A stretch of DNA of 64,000 nucleotides from Paenibacillus sp. J5C2022 (GCF_025567625.1 NZ_JAOQJC010000034.1:1-64000); one strand, 5' to 3'; counted from the stretch's first letter, positions 1-9,537 are shown. Notes: generated by a model not told the origin, from the sequence alone. Numbers and translations are program-made.

Positions 1-88
1 CATTACTACGCTGCCAGTGGTCATTATATATCTTGTTGCGCAGAAGCAGTTCGTGCAAGGAATCGCATCCACAGGCATGAAGGGATAG
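1..88 (+). CDS. Sugar ABC transporter permease, C-terminal end only (partial)
   Basis: The window opens inside a reading frame (first full codon at position 2) that ends with TAG at 86-88. The 28 visible residues read as the last hydrophobic segment plus the tail typical of MalG/UgpE-type permeases: a run of Ile/Val/Leu, then AQKQFVQGIASTGMKG. The same tail type (QKQVIEGISLGGVKG) ends the complete permease at 12120-12947, which is the main support for the call. It lies 18 bases upstream of the first oxidoreductase gene, so it probably is the last transporter gene of the operon that continues with the two oxidoreductases, nagB and nagA. Only the end is visible, so substrate and length are unknown. 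Confidence 0.8.
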   Translation, partial: ITTLPVVIIYLVAQKQFVQGIASTGMKG

Positions 89-106
89 GACAAGGAGAGA
101 ACAACC

Positions 107-1336
107 GTGACGAAAAAAAAATATGTGATTGTCGGTGCCGGCGGAAGAGCACTATATATGTTCGCCAAACCTATGGCGACGGAATTGCAGGATTATGTAG
201 ATTTCAGAGGTGTGTTTGATAGAAATCAGACCCGAGCAAGACTGCTTAGTGAAGAATGCGGTCTGGTGCCGGTGTATGCTGATTTTCATCAAATGCTTGA
301 CGAGGTGGAGCCGGATGTCGTTGTAGTTGCCAGTACGGACGATACGCATCATCACTACATTATTGAATCGCTTGAGGCGGGATGTGATGTCATATCCGAG
401 AAGCCGATGACCATTGATGAGGAGAAGACGCGAGCCATTCTTGAAGCTGAGCGGAAAAGCGGCAAGGAAGTAACAGTGACGTTTAACTTGCGGTTCGCGC
501 CTTATTTTGCCAAAGTAAAGGAATTGATTCTGACCGGAGCAATTGGCGACGTCTATCATATTCAGCTTGAATGGTTCCTTGACCGAGACCATGGCGCTGA
601 TTATTTCAGAAGATGGCATTCGGAGATGAAGAATAGCGGCGGTTTGCTTGTGCATAAGTCTACTCATCATTTTGATATTATCAATTGGTGGGTGGATAGC
701 AGGCCGAAGCAGCTACAAGCTTTTGGCGCTCGGCATGTATATGGCGATCAAGGTCAACCAAAAGGCGAGCGTTGCATGACTTGTGAATACGCAGCAACAT
801 GCGAGTTTTACAAGGATATTACGAAAGATCCGTTCATGAAAAAATACTACGCAGAAGCGGAGTACGAAGACGGCTATTGGAGAGATCGCTGTGTGTTCGA
901 TGAGCGTGTAGATATTTATGACACGATGAGTGTTAATTTGCAATATGAGAACGGGGTATTCCTCAATTATTCATTGGTTGCTTACAGTCCGTATGAAGGC
1001 TGGAAAGCTACTATTAATGGGAGCAAGGGAAGGCTGGAAGTCGGCAATGTGTATCGCAGCGCTGATATGAGCGCTGTTGATGCCAGCACGATAACATACC
1101 ATAAGCTGGACGGCAGTTCAGATCTTATTGAGGTATCCTCGCAAATCGGCGGACATGGCGGCGGAGATGAGAAGCTGCGCAAGGCGATATTCGCCGGCGG
1201 TATCGAGGATCCGCTCGGTCAGCAGGCAGATAGTCTGGCGGGAGCAGAATCTTGCTTGATCGGGGCAACTGCTAATCGCTCGATTGTGGAAGGGAAATTG
1301 TTACAAGTGCCTGATTTGCAATCATTACGCCGATGA
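107..1336 (+). CDS. Gfo/Idh/MocA-family oxidoreductase (first of a pair)
   Basis: Probable NAD(P)-dependent cytosolic dehydrogenase acting on a sugar or sugar derivative, 409 aa. The start is a GTG at 107 with AAGGAG at 92-97. Residues about 6-13 hold the Rossmann glycine motif (VGAGGRA), the family motif EKPM lies near residue 98, and the His-rich stretch HKSTHHFDIINWW near residue 185 sits where the family carries its catalytic Lys/His/Asp group. An insertion near residue 223 has a C-x2-C-x5-C spacing followed by a fourth Cys (DRCVF), which suggests a structural metal site. The gene lies between a sugar permease and a second homologue, in an operon with nagB and nagA, so an amino-sugar or its oxidised derivative is a reasonable substrate guess. 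The exact reaction cannot be read from sequence. Confidence 0.88.
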   Translation: MTKKKYVIVGAGGRALYMFAKPMATELQDYVDFRGVFDRNQTRARLLSEECGLVPVYADFHQMLDEVEPDVVVVASTDDTHHHYIIESLEAGCDVISEKPMTIDEEKTRAILEAERKSGKEVTVTFNLRFAPYFAKVKELILTGAIGDVYHIQLEWFLDRDHGADYFRRWHSEMKNSGGLLVHKSTHHFDIINWWVDSRPKQLQAFGARHVYGDQGQPKGERCMTCEYAATCEFYKDITKDPFMKKYYAEAEYEDGYWRDRCVFDERVDIYDTMSVNLQYENGVFLNYSLVAYSPYEGWKATINGSKGRLEVGNVYRSADMSAVDASTITYHKLDGSSDLIEVSSQIGGHGGGDEKLRKAIFAGGIEDPLGQQADSLAGAESCLIGATANRSIVEGKLLQVPDLQSLRR

Positions 1337-1467
1337 CCGGGTGAGTGCGGGATGGAGTTGTATGCCGCAGACTTGTTCTGGATTTATGCTGATCTGGTTG
1401 CAAAATTGGATGTGAGATTTCGGGAAGATAGAGCAGATATGAGCAGGATACGGAAGGTGGAAAATCG

Positions 1468-2727
1468 ATGAAACCAGTTACAATTGCATTGATTGGCGCG
1501 GGGCTCAGAGGAATCAGATACGGTGAATACGCAAACAAGCGGCTGCAGGAGATGAAGATCGTGTCTGTTGCAGAACCGGATGATTTCAAACGCATTCGTG
1601 CAAAAGAAGCTTTCGGCATTCCGGAGGAGAAGTGTTTCAAAAGCTGGGATGAGCTGTTCTCCGCCGGAAAGCAATCTGATGCTGTGTTTATTTGTACGCG
1701 AGATCAGGATCATTATGTTCCGGCTATGAAGGCGTTGGAAGCCGGATATCATGTGATGCTGGAGAAGCCGATGTCGCCAAGCTGGAAGGAATGTATTGAG
1801 CTTGAGAGGATGGCGGAAAAGCATAATCGTATTCTAACGATTTGTCATGTGCTGCGCTACGCTCCTTTCTTCCAGACCATCAAGCAATTATTGGATGAAG
1901 GGCGAATCGGTCGTTTAATGTCCATACAGCACAATGAGAATGTTGGTTACTGGCATCAGGCGCATAGTTACGTTCGTGGCTATTTCAACAGTGCGGAGAA
2001 GTCCAGTCCGATGATTCTGGCCAAGTCTTGTCATGACATGGATATTATTCAATGGTTTGCAGGTGGAACATGCGTGAGTGTTTCATCTTACGGACATTTG
2101 TCTTATTTCAACAAAGAGAATGCACCTGATGGAGCGCCTGAATACTGTATCGATGGTTGCCCGATTGCCGATTCATGCGTATATTATGCGCCAGATACAT
2201 ATATGACCGACAATGGTGGGTGGAAAGCGGAAGCAGCAAGTACAGACCCCAGTTTCGAAGCTCGGTATAAGGCGATGAAAGAGGGTCCGTTCGGCCGTTG
2301 TGTGTTCCGAAGCGATAATGATGTAGTTGACCATCAAGTAGTGGCTATGGATTTTGATAATGAAGTTACAGTGGCATTTACAATGAGTGCCTTTACAGAG
2401 AAGACTAGCCGTACGCTCAAGCTAATGGGTACGACTGGTGAAATTCGTGCGACAATGGAGACGAATGAAATCGAAGTTCGTCCTTTCGGCGCGGGGCGAA
2501 CCGAAGTGATTAAGCTTGAAGAAACTTCAGGGCATGTCGGTCATGGAGGCGGTGATGGACGTCTTGTGCAGGACTTTGCGCGAACTGTTCGCGCCTTGGA
2601 GGCGGGACAGGGTACAAGTGTGGGCCAAACATCGGCCAAGGAATCAGTTCAGAGTCACCTTATGGCATTTGCCGCTGAACGTTCCAGAGTCGAAAAAAGA
2701 ATGGTGCAACTAGAAGAATTTTATTAG
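1468..2727 (+). CDS. Gfo/Idh/MocA-family oxidoreductase (second of a pair)
   Basis: Second NAD(P)-dependent oxidoreductase of the same family, 419 aa, starting at ATG 1468 behind GGAAGGTGG. The N-terminal glycine motif (IGAGLRGIRYG), the EKPM motif near residue 98 and the KSCHDMDIIQWF stretch near residue 189 mark it. Like its upstream partner it carries a Cys insertion (C-x3-C-x5-C, then GRCVF), so the pair shares an unusual feature. The C-terminal part (GHGGGDGRLVQDF) matches the GHGGGDEKL block of the first enzyme, and the two are clearly paralogues. It is followed 13 bases later by the nagB-like gene. Paired enzymes of this family can carry out successive oxidation and reduction in sugar epimerisation pathways; that is only an inference here. 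Confidence 0.88.
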   Translation: MKPVTIALIGAGLRGIRYGEYANKRLQEMKIVSVAEPDDFKRIRAKEAFGIPEEKCFKSWDELFSAGKQSDAVFICTRDQDHYVPAMKALEAGYHVMLEKPMSPSWKECIELERMAEKHNRILTICHVLRYAPFFQTIKQLLDEGRIGRLMSIQHNENVGYWHQAHSYVRGYFNSAEKSSPMILAKSCHDMDIIQWFAGGTCVSVSSYGHLSYFNKENAPDGAPEYCIDGCPIADSCVYYAPDTYMTDNGGWKAEAASTDPSFEARYKAMKEGPFGRCVFRSDNDVVDHQVVAMDFDNEVTVAFTMSAFTEKTSRTLKLMGTTGEIRATMETNEIEVRPFGAGRTEVIKLEETSGHVGHGGGDGRLVQDFARTVRALEAGQGTSVGQTSAKESVQSHLMAFAAERSRVEKRMVQLEEFY

Positions 2728-2740
2728 GAGGGCAATCATA

Positions 2741-3478
2741 ATGAGAATTCATATACTTGAGTCAGCGAATCAATCAGGGCTGGAAGCGGCTTGCGAGAGT
2801 GCGCGAATCATCAATGAGGCGATATCGGTGAATGACACTGCCAGAATCGTGCTTTCGACGGGAGCTTCGCAATTTGAATTTTTGGAGCAATTTGTGAAAA
2901 TGGATATCGCGTGGGAAAAGGTAGAGATGTTCCATCTTGATGAATATATCGGGTTGTCAGAGGAGCATCCCGCCAGTTTCCGCAAATATCTTAAAGAACG
3001 TTTCTTGCAGCATGTGAATGTAGGAAAGTATTGGCTAGTGGACGGCGAGGGAGATACCGCAGCGGTGCTAGATAACTTGAATCAAGAAATCAGTAAGTCT
3101 CCCATTGATCTGGCGTTGATTGGAATTGGAGAGAACGCGCATATTGCATTCAATGATCCGCCTGCAGACTTTAATGATGATCGTCCGTTTAAAATTGTTA
3201 ATTTATCGGATACTTGCAAAATGCAACAGGTTGGCGAAGGCTGGTTTGCAACAATTGAAGATGTGCCTAAGCAAGCTATTTCGATGTCCGTCCAGCAAAT
3301 TCTGAAAAGCCGCAATATTATATCTGTTGTGCCTCGTCAATCGAAAGCTCGCGCGATTCAGGACACGTTGAAGAATGGGATTGATGCCAATATCCCGGCT
3401 ACCATTATGAAAAAACACGCCAATTGGAGTTTGTATCTGGATAAACAATCTTCTTCGCTCATCTATGAGTGGTGCTGA
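2741..3478 (+). CDS. nagB: Glucosamine-6-phosphate deaminase-like protein (NagB family, variant active site)
   Basis: NagB-family protein, 245 aa, ATG at 2741 behind AGGAGGG. NagB converts glucosamine 6-phosphate to fructose 6-phosphate and ammonia in the cytosol. Visible motifs are the phosphate-loop-like LSTGASQFEF, the FHLDEYIGL block with the base-type Asp, and GIGENAHIAFNDP. In classical NagB the last block reads G-x-G-x-D-G-H-I-A-F-N-E-P; here Asp-Gly is replaced by Asn-Ala and the later Glu by Asp, while the His is kept. It may therefore be a diverged deaminase or act on another sugar phosphate. The next gene, nagA, overlaps or closely abuts its end, which supports an amino-sugar phosphate role. 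Confidence 0.82.
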   Translation: MRIHILESANQSGLEAACESARIINEAISVNDTARIVLSTGASQFEFLEQFVKMDIAWEKVEMFHLDEYIGLSEEHPASFRKYLKERFLQHVNVGKYWLVDGEGDTAAVLDNLNQEISKSPIDLALIGIGENAHIAFNDPPADFNDDRPFKIVNLSDTCKMQQVGEGWFATIEDVPKQAISMSVQQILKSRNIISVVPRQSKARAIQDTLKNGIDANIPATIMKKHANWSLYLDKQSSSLIYEWC

Positions 3479-3494
3479 TCTGGAGGTGATGGAG

Positions 3495-4685
3495 ATGAAA
3501 TGGCAAGGTAAGCTGACGACGTCTGGCGAAGCTGTACAGATTGAAGTAGAGAACGGTGTGATTTCGGGGATTACCCCGTTAGCGTTCATTGCCTCGTCAG
3601 CTCTGGCTGATAATCAGCAGTTGCGTGAGCCATTGCCTTGGTTATCGGCAGGATGGACGGACTTGCAAGTGAATGGCTTCGGTGGATATGATCTGAATGC
3701 AGAGAAGACGACTGTCGAAGACATCGAAGGTGTGACCCGAACGTTGCATGCCAAGGGCGTGGCCACCTACTTGCCTACTGTGATCACCGGAAGTTATGAG
3801 CGGATGCATCAAGCAATGTTGATCATTGCTGACTATTGTCGGACTGATCAATATGCTGCTGCTTCGATAAGAGGCATACATTTGGAAGGCCCTTATCTAT
3901 CCAGTGAGGATGGGAGCAGAGGCGCGCATCCGCGAGTCCATACCCGGGACCCGGACTGGGAGGAATTCATGCGTCTGCAAGATGCTGCGGAAGGGAGAAT
4001 CAGCATGGTGACGCTTGCGCCCGAACGAGATGGCGCTATAGCGTTCATCGAACGCTTGGCGGATTCAGGTGTAGTAGCAGCTATCGGACATACGGCGGCA
4101 ACGGCGGAGCAACTGGATGATGCGGTTCGTGCCGGTGCTTCGCTATGTACCCATCTGGGTAACGGATCGCATCCGATGTTGCCGCGTCATCCGAATTACA
4201 TCTGGCATCAATTGGCGGACGATCGGCTATGGGCGGCATTTATTCCAGATGGCCATCACCTGGCTCCGCCTGTGTTGAAGGCAATGCTAAGAGTCAAACG
4301 GGAGAGAAGCATCCTCGTAAGCGATACAACACAGTTCGGAGGTATGCCTCCTGGCGAGTACAGCAGCCTGATTGGCGGCAGTGTCGTCCTGCATGAAGAC
4401 GGCTGGCTGCATACAGCAGCAAATCCGGACATACTGGCAGGCTCAGCCGCCTCCCTCGACACGGGCATCGCCAATGCGATTCGCTATACAGATATGGATT
4501 TGGCGGAGGCAGTCGAAGCTGTGACGTTACGACCTGCGAAGGTGATGAGGGATGAGCGGTCAGGACGGTTACAAGTCGGCAGTCCGGCAGATTTAACTTT
4601 GTTCGACTATGATGCCCAGAGTGGGGAAGTTTTGGTTAAAGAGACTGTGGTGTCGGGAGAGTCAGTGTTTAAAATTTCCGTTTAA
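3495..4685 (+). CDS. nagA: N-acetylglucosamine-6-phosphate deacetylase
   Basis: Amidohydrolase-superfamily deacetylase removing acetate from GlcNAc 6-phosphate, the step before NagB. An open frame reaches back to ATG 3465 inside nagB, but GGAGGTG at 3482-3488 sits 6 bases before ATG 3495, which is the better start (396 aa). Metal and substrate motifs are in order: HLEGPYLS near residue 125, GHTAAT followed by THLGNG near residues 195-220, DGHHL near 245 and the catalytic-Asp block LVSDTTQFGG near 275. Length matches the family. It closes the run permease, two oxidoreductases, nagB, nagA. A 114-base gap containing a palindrome then separates it from the large secreted protein. Confidence 0.9.
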   Translation: MKWQGKLTTSGEAVQIEVENGVISGITPLAFIASSALADNQQLREPLPWLSAGWTDLQVNGFGGYDLNAEKTTVEDIEGVTRTLHAKGVATYLPTVITGSYERMHQAMLIIADYCRTDQYAAASIRGIHLEGPYLSSEDGSRGAHPRVHTRDPDWEEFMRLQDAAEGRISMVTLAPERDGAIAFIERLADSGVVAAIGHTAATAEQLDDAVRAGASLCTHLGNGSHPMLPRHPNYIWHQLADDRLWAAFIPDGHHLAPPVLKAMLRVKRERSILVSDTTQFGGMPPGEYSSLIGGSVVLHEDGWLHTAANPDILAGSAASLDTGIANAIRYTDMDLAEAVEAVTLRPAKVMRDERSGRLQVGSPADLTLFDYDAQSGEVLVKETVVSGESVFKISV

Positions 4686-4698
4686 TTTGTTAAATTGA

Positions 4699-4710
4699 GA
4701 AATCGATTTC
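4699..4710. promoter_or_regulatory. Perfect 12-bp palindrome, possible LacI-type or cre-like operator
   Basis: GAAATCGATTTC at 4699-4710 is a perfect inverted repeat with a CG centre, lying in the nagA to DUF4838 gap about 90 bases before the start codon. CG-centred palindromes of this kind are bound by LacI/CcpA-family regulators; it matches a cre consensus with two deviations. A similar GAAATCGTTTC string lies at 20967-20977 before another glycan-degradation gene. No convincing -35/-10 pair was seen next to it. Confidence 0.4.
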
Positions 4711-4799
4711 CGAATGAAAAGAAGGGAGAATAGAAGTGGTGTGACTTAAGAGGAGTTTATCGGTGTTATGAGAGTAAACGATACTACGGGGAGGAAAAA

Positions 4800-7700
4800 A
4801 TGATGAACTTGAGAAGAGTAGCTGAGAAGCCGACTTTCATATTCTTTACGTTTTTATTTTTGATCATCATTTTGTTATCGCTTACAATAATGAATCGCTC
4901 GCATGTGTATGCGGAAGAGACGACAGAGCCGGTGATCATTCGTGACGGTGCAGGTTATGCTGTTATTCTTATTGCCGACAATGCAGATGCTATTACACAA
5001 GATGCTGCCGAAACAATGGTCGAATATTTGTTTAAGGCAACTGGGGTAACATTGCCTGTGCGGAATCGGAGTGAATTTGATGAGTCGGCTTATGATGAAT
5101 CTGTCATTCGCATTCAAATTGGTGCGAATTCCTACCCGGAAGATCAGCATATTGCAGATGGATTAGTCGGTTTGCACCAAGACGGTTTTTTCATTCATCC
5201 GGATGGCCATTCGCTTACGATTACTGGTTTGACATCAACCGGAGCCCGTAACGGCGTATTTGATTTTCTCGAGCGTTATGTGGGAGTAACCTGGTTAATG
5301 CCCAGCGAAGACTGGGAAGATGTGCCGCAAATAAGCGAGTTATTGCTTCCCGAGCAAGATGTTCGCGACGAACCTACTTTTTTGACTTTGCGTCGTACTG
5401 TGAATATGGGGAGTACAAGTAAGTATGGAGATATTCGCAAGAAGTGGCTGGAACGGAATAGAACAGTATCGGAACAACGGGTCGAATTGGGACATAATCT
5501 GTATAACCTGTTCCCGGTGGAAGTATATGGGGAAAGTAATCCGGAATTTTATCCTAACAATACTCCTCCAGCACCGGGAGTAATACATGGCTGGCAACCT
5601 TGTTTTACTGTGCCGGGAACGGTAGACGTAGCTGTCGAGAGAATTAATGCCTATTTTGATCGAAATCCTGACGCAATATCTTTTTCATTGGCGGTCAACG
5701 ACAGACAAGGTTATTGTGAAGATGTGCCGGGTCATCCGGACAGACCTGACAGAATAAATTCTTATGGCAGAACACATATGTCTGAAATTTACTATCAATG
5801 GGTTAATGATGTGGTTGAGCAAGTACTTGTAGAACATCCGGACAAATGGTTCGGCGTCTATGCTTATGATCAAGTTGCGGAGCCTCCTCAATTTGAATTG
5901 AATGAACGAGTGATTCCGGTAATTACGAAAGACCGCCTTGCATGGATGGATGAAGAGGTCAGGCAAAATGAACAAAACCTGATGGATCAGTGGGGTGAGG
6001 TGGCTTCACAACTGGGATGGTATGATTATATGTTAAGTTACCATTACCCATTGCCTCGTGTATATCCACATTTACTGGCTGATTTATATGAATATGCAGA
6101 AGAAAAGAATGTACTGGTACATCATTGGGATATGCATCCTGTATTAGGGGATGGACCGCAGCCGTGGATTATAACGAAATTACAATGGAATTTGGATCAA
6201 GATGTAGATGAACTTTTGCAAAATTGGTATGAACGAGCTGTTGGTCAAGAAGCTGCTGCTGACTTGAAGGAATATTTTGATCTGTGGGAAACATTTTGGC
6301 GTGAAAAAGCGATCAACACTGCGTGGTTCCAAATATCCAAAGATTATATCTATCTATCCTTCAATGAAAACGGTTACCTCGGTCTAGCGAAAGATGAGAT
6401 TCGGAGAAGCAGAGAATTACTTGACTCCGTGCTCGCCAAAGCAGAAACGGAACAGCAAAAATTACGGGCGGAGCAGTTGCTTCATCAGTTTGAATACTAT
6501 GAAATTTCAGTCTTGAGTTATCCAGGCAAAATAGACATGCCGACAACGGAGCAGGATGCTCTGGACATATTGGATGAGTTGGAACAGTCATTGGAGACTC
6601 GTTTGAACGTCGTTCAACGTCGCAATGAATTGCTCGCAGAATATGAAGAAATTCCTGCATTGAGGTATCCTGCTACACCAGTCGGAGAGAGCTGGTCGGG
6701 ATGGAATGCGTATGAGTTTTGGAATCTAGTGGAATATATAGAGCAGTATGAACCTGAGGGCGGGGCGATAACGACTAGATTGCAATCATTGTTGCAAAGC
6801 TACGAAACGCCTAAACTAAGCGAGTTTTCTAAGTTGTTACTGTCAGTTGATTCAGCGACATCTTTGTCCGCGAATCCCTCTTTTGAGGTTGGAGATGCAG
6901 CGCCTGATTCTTGGCATATTTGGAATCCGCATCAATCTGCTCAAATTACCAAAGCGACTGATGAGCAAGGAAATAGCAGTATGCGTTTCGAGAATACGCT
7001 AGCTGGCGGTGTGTATCAGACGATTCCGGTCAAGCCGGGATTGTTGGGGTCTTCCGTTCGTTATTATACACCCGAGGGTTCGCAGAGCGGCGGAACACTT
7101 CAAATTGTAATTGAGGCCTATAACACTGCTGGAAAAAAACTTGTATACAGATCGGATAGAGTTACTTTCGCAGACACAGCCGGAACGTGGGCGACTGTGA
7201 ACTTCCTGGAAGAATTACCTGAGCAATTTAACGGCGGTGATCTCACCAGTATTTTGATTAATACACAGGTCAGCCGTGCGGAAGATGTTATTGTACATTT
7301 AGATGATTTAGTTGTTTATCAATCCACATCTTCTGTGGGAGATTTGATACCGCTCGTTAATCTTTTAGCTGAAGATGAAGATGAAGCGACATTGGCGTCC
7401 GCCCTGTTACTGCATCTTGGTCTGGCTGAAACTCATGATGATCAAAACGAACTGGAGCCCTATATACAACAACTGGGCCAATTCTTAACTTTATTGAAAC
7501 AGCGGCTAGAAGAGGGGCCTCAGAGTGAGCTTGTCCAAGCCATCTATCATGAAGGTAATAAAATATTGAATCAATCTCTAGCTGTGCAATTGGATTCAAA
7601 GGATGTACGTGTGAGTGTCAGAGGAACACATCCGTTCGCAGTTACCTTGCACAACAAAGAAACGCAGCCGCTTGAACTCTCATTGGAGGGTATAGTGCCA

Positions 7701-9461
7701 GAGGGGATGCAATTGGCATTTAACAACCCGATTCAGATACCTGCCGGTGAAAAAATAACCGTTGAAGGCAATCTGACGATTACTCCGCAACTGCAGGAAG
7801 AACAGTATGATGCCAAGTTGACAACCAGGATAGGCGGAGTGCCGATAGAAACTCTTGATTTTCAAGTAGAGTACACTCGAAACCTGATTGGAAACCCAGG
7901 TTTTGAGAACGGCACTTCAGAGGATCCAACGATTCCGGTTAGTTGGTCAGTGGGGAATACTGGCGCCAGACGCGTAGATGAAAAAGCGCATAGTGGACAC
8001 TATTCGTTTAAATTTATACCGGATTCAAATGGAATAAAGCAGAGCCGATCGAACAATGTTGAAGTTGTGCCCGGCGCCACGTATCGTGTTAGCGGCTGGA
8101 TGTACAGTCCGTCAGGGCAAGGACAATTCGGGATACGGGAGACGAATACAAGCGGGCAAAGCATCCTCTATACGTATTTAGGCGGTATTCAACCTGTCGA
8201 TGACTGGGTGTACTACGAAAGGGAAATTACACCACGAAGCCAAACCGAGATTTTGCAACTGTATTTCCGCATACAAGCAAATGATGGTCCCCCGATATGG
8301 TTCGATGATATGAGATTGGAAATCGTCCCCCAAGATGAAGAGGAGCCAACGCTGCAAAGCATTCAGATCGCTGGCGCTCTTGCTTCGATGGAAGTCAATG
8401 ATACTGTGCAATTGCAAGTGATGGCTGCATACAGCGATGACAGTACCGAGGATGTGACAAGCGGTGTTGCATATACGAGCAGCAATCCGGAAGTAGCAGA
8501 GGTAAGCGCCAGCGGCATCGTTACGGCGAAGGCGCCGGGTACAACGACGATTGCCGCAACCTATGAGGGAATGACGGATTCTTATGAGCTAATTGTTGAA
8601 GAACCGGAGTTGCTTCATCTGGAATTGAGCGGCTTGGACTTGTCTGCATCGGCAGGCGGCTCAGCACAGGTAACAGTTCATGCTATTTACAGTGACGGTA
8701 CACATGAAAATGTAAGTACAGAGGTTGTGTATTCAAGTTCAGATAACATAGTTGCTGAAGTGCTGTCTGATGGCATTGTTTTATATAAGTCAGCAGGTAC
8801 AGCAATCATTAGTGCAACCTATGGCACGTATGCAGCAGTATCGGTCTCGGTTGAAGTAGTCGGCACTGCGGCAAGCACTGCTGCTCCGGGCAAACCGACA
8901 TTGTCCGATAATAATGGTCATGATACGGGGCTTCGCGATGGCGATTATACAATCACAATGAATATGTGGTGGGGAAGCAATGGTTCCGTTTATCGTTTTT
9001 ATGAGAACGATGTATTAATAGAAACAAAGTTACTGAGCGATCAGTCGCCAGGAGCGCAAACAACGGCAACCGCTATTAGCGGCCGAGCGAACGGTGTCTA
9101 TGTGTATCGCGCAGAATTGATTAACGGTTTTGGAGTGACGACCAGCAATATATTGACTGTCACAGTGACGGATGCAGTTCCAGGTGTCCCGGTACTCTCT
9201 GATGACAACTGGGATGGAGACAGCAATTACACGATTACAATGAATATGTGGTGGGGAACGAATGGAACTGCGTATCGTCTGTACGAGAACGGGGTGCTGA
9301 TCGACGAGCAGCCTCTTGTTGCGGCAACGCCGGGCGCACAGACGGCACAGACACAGATCAACGGCAAGCCAGCCGGTACGTACGAGTATCGCGCGGAGCT
9401 TGTCAATAACGCGGGAGTTACTTCCAGTGCAGTGAGAAGCGTAACAGTGAAAAAAGTATAG
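4800..9461 (+). CDS. Giant secreted DUF4838 glycan-active protein with binding and Ig-like modules
   Basis: 1553-aa exported protein, ATG 4800 behind GGGGAGG. Residues about 13-38 form a hydrophobic signal segment ending near VYAEE. Residues 45-185 resemble the N-terminal alpha/beta domain seen in alpha-glucuronidases, and about 270-560 match DUF4838, a TIM-barrel-like domain found in glycan-degrading proteins. Two jelly-roll-like modules follow (from ANPSFEVGD near 690 and NPGFENG near 1030), then two Big2-like Ig domains (about 1186 and 1271) and two related C-terminal modules, each with the string MNMWWG (about 1362 and 1461), similar to beta-sandwich modules in bacillar chitinases. It lacks an LPxTG or SLH anchor. 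With nagA/nagB upstream, the likely target is an amino-sugar or uronic-acid-containing glycan; the catalytic activity itself is not proven. Confidence 0.85.
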   Translation: MMNLRRVAEKPTFIFFTFLFLIIILLSLTIMNRSHVYAEETTEPVIIRDGAGYAVILIADNADAITQDAAETMVEYLFKATGVTLPVRNRSEFDESAYDESVIRIQIGANSYPEDQHIADGLVGLHQDGFFIHPDGHSLTITGLTSTGARNGVFDFLERYVGVTWLMPSEDWEDVPQISELLLPEQDVRDEPTFLTLRRTVNMGSTSKYGDIRKKWLERNRTVSEQRVELGHNLYNLFPVEVYGESNPEFYPNNTPPAPGVIHGWQPCFTVPGTVDVAVERINAYFDRNPDAISFSLAVNDRQGYCEDVPGHPDRPDRINSYGRTHMSEIYYQWVNDVVEQVLVEHPDKWFGVYAYDQVAEPPQFELNERVIPVITKDRLAWMDEEVRQNEQNLMDQWGEVASQLGWYDYMLSYHYPLPRVYPHLLADLYEYAEEKNVLVHHWDMHPVLGDGPQPWIITKLQWNLDQDVDELLQNWYERAVGQEAAADLKEYFDLWETFWREKAINTAWFQISKDYIYLSFNENGYLGLAKDEIRRSRELLDSVLAKAETEQQKLRAEQLLHQFEYYEISVLSYPGKIDMPTTEQDALDILDELEQSLETRLNVVQRRNELLAEYEEIPALRYPATPVGESWSGWNAYEFWNLVEYIEQYEPEGGAITTRLQSLLQSYETPKLSEFSKLLLSVDSATSLSANPSFEVGDAAPDSWHIWNPHQSAQITKATDEQGNSSMRFENTLAGGVYQTIPVKPGLLGSSVRYYTPEGSQSGGTLQIVIEAYNTAGKKLVYRSDRVTFADTAGTWATVNFLEELPEQFNGGDLTSILINTQVSRAEDVIVHLDDLVVYQSTSSVGDLIPLVNLLAEDEDEATLASALLLHLGLAETHDDQNELEPYIQQLGQFLTLLKQRLEEGPQSELVQAIYHEGNKILNQSLAVQLDSKDVRVSVRGTHPFAVTLHNKETQPLELSLEGIVPEGMQLAFNNPIQIPAGEKITVEGNLTITPQLQEEQYDAKLTTRIGGVPIETLDFQVEYTRNLIGNPGFENGTSEDPTIPVSWSVGNTGARRVDEKAHSGHYSFKFIPDSNGIKQSRSNNVEVVPGATYRVSGWMYSPSGQGQFGIRETNTSGQSILYTYLGGIQPVDDWVYYEREITPRSQTEILQLYFRIQANDGPPIWFDDMRLEIVPQDEEEPTLQSIQIAGALASMEVNDTVQLQVMAAYSDDSTEDVTSGVAYTSSNPEVAEVSASGIVTAKAPGTTTIAATYEGMTDSYELIVEEPELLHLELSGLDLSASAGGSAQVTVHAIYSDGTHENVSTEVVYSSSDNIVAEVLSDGIVLYKSAGTAIISATYGTYAAVSVSVEVVGTAASTAAPGKPTLSDNNGHDTGLRDGDYTITMNMWWGSNGSVYRFYENDVLIETKLLSDQSPGAQTTATAISGRANGVYVYRAELINGFGVTTSNILTVTVTDAVPGVPVLSDDNWDGDSNYTITMNMWWGTNGTAYRLYENGVLIDEQPLVAATPGAQTAQTQINGKPAGTYEYRAELVNNAGVTSSAVRSVTVKKV

Positions 9462-9506
9462 CAGAACCGCAGCATCACAAAGAAGGCTGTCCAAAAGTCA
9501 GTGTAA

Positions 9507-9537
9507 AGCCCGTTGAGCGTCGCTCAACGGGCTTTTT
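9507..9537 (+). terminator. Intrinsic terminator after the DUF4838 gene
   Basis: A perfect 13-base inverted repeat (9507-9519 with 9521-9533, arm AGCCCGTTGAGCG) is followed by a T run. It lies 46 bases after the stop codon. The bases just before it (GGCTGTCCAAAAGTC, 9486-9500) resemble the ends of some insertion sequences, but no second end or transposase goes with them. Confidence 0.85.

Noticed and set aside
9486-9500. IS-end-like string GGCTGTCCAAAAGTC after the DUF4838 gene
   Set aside because: Only one end is present and no matching transposase; too little to call a separate insertion sequence.
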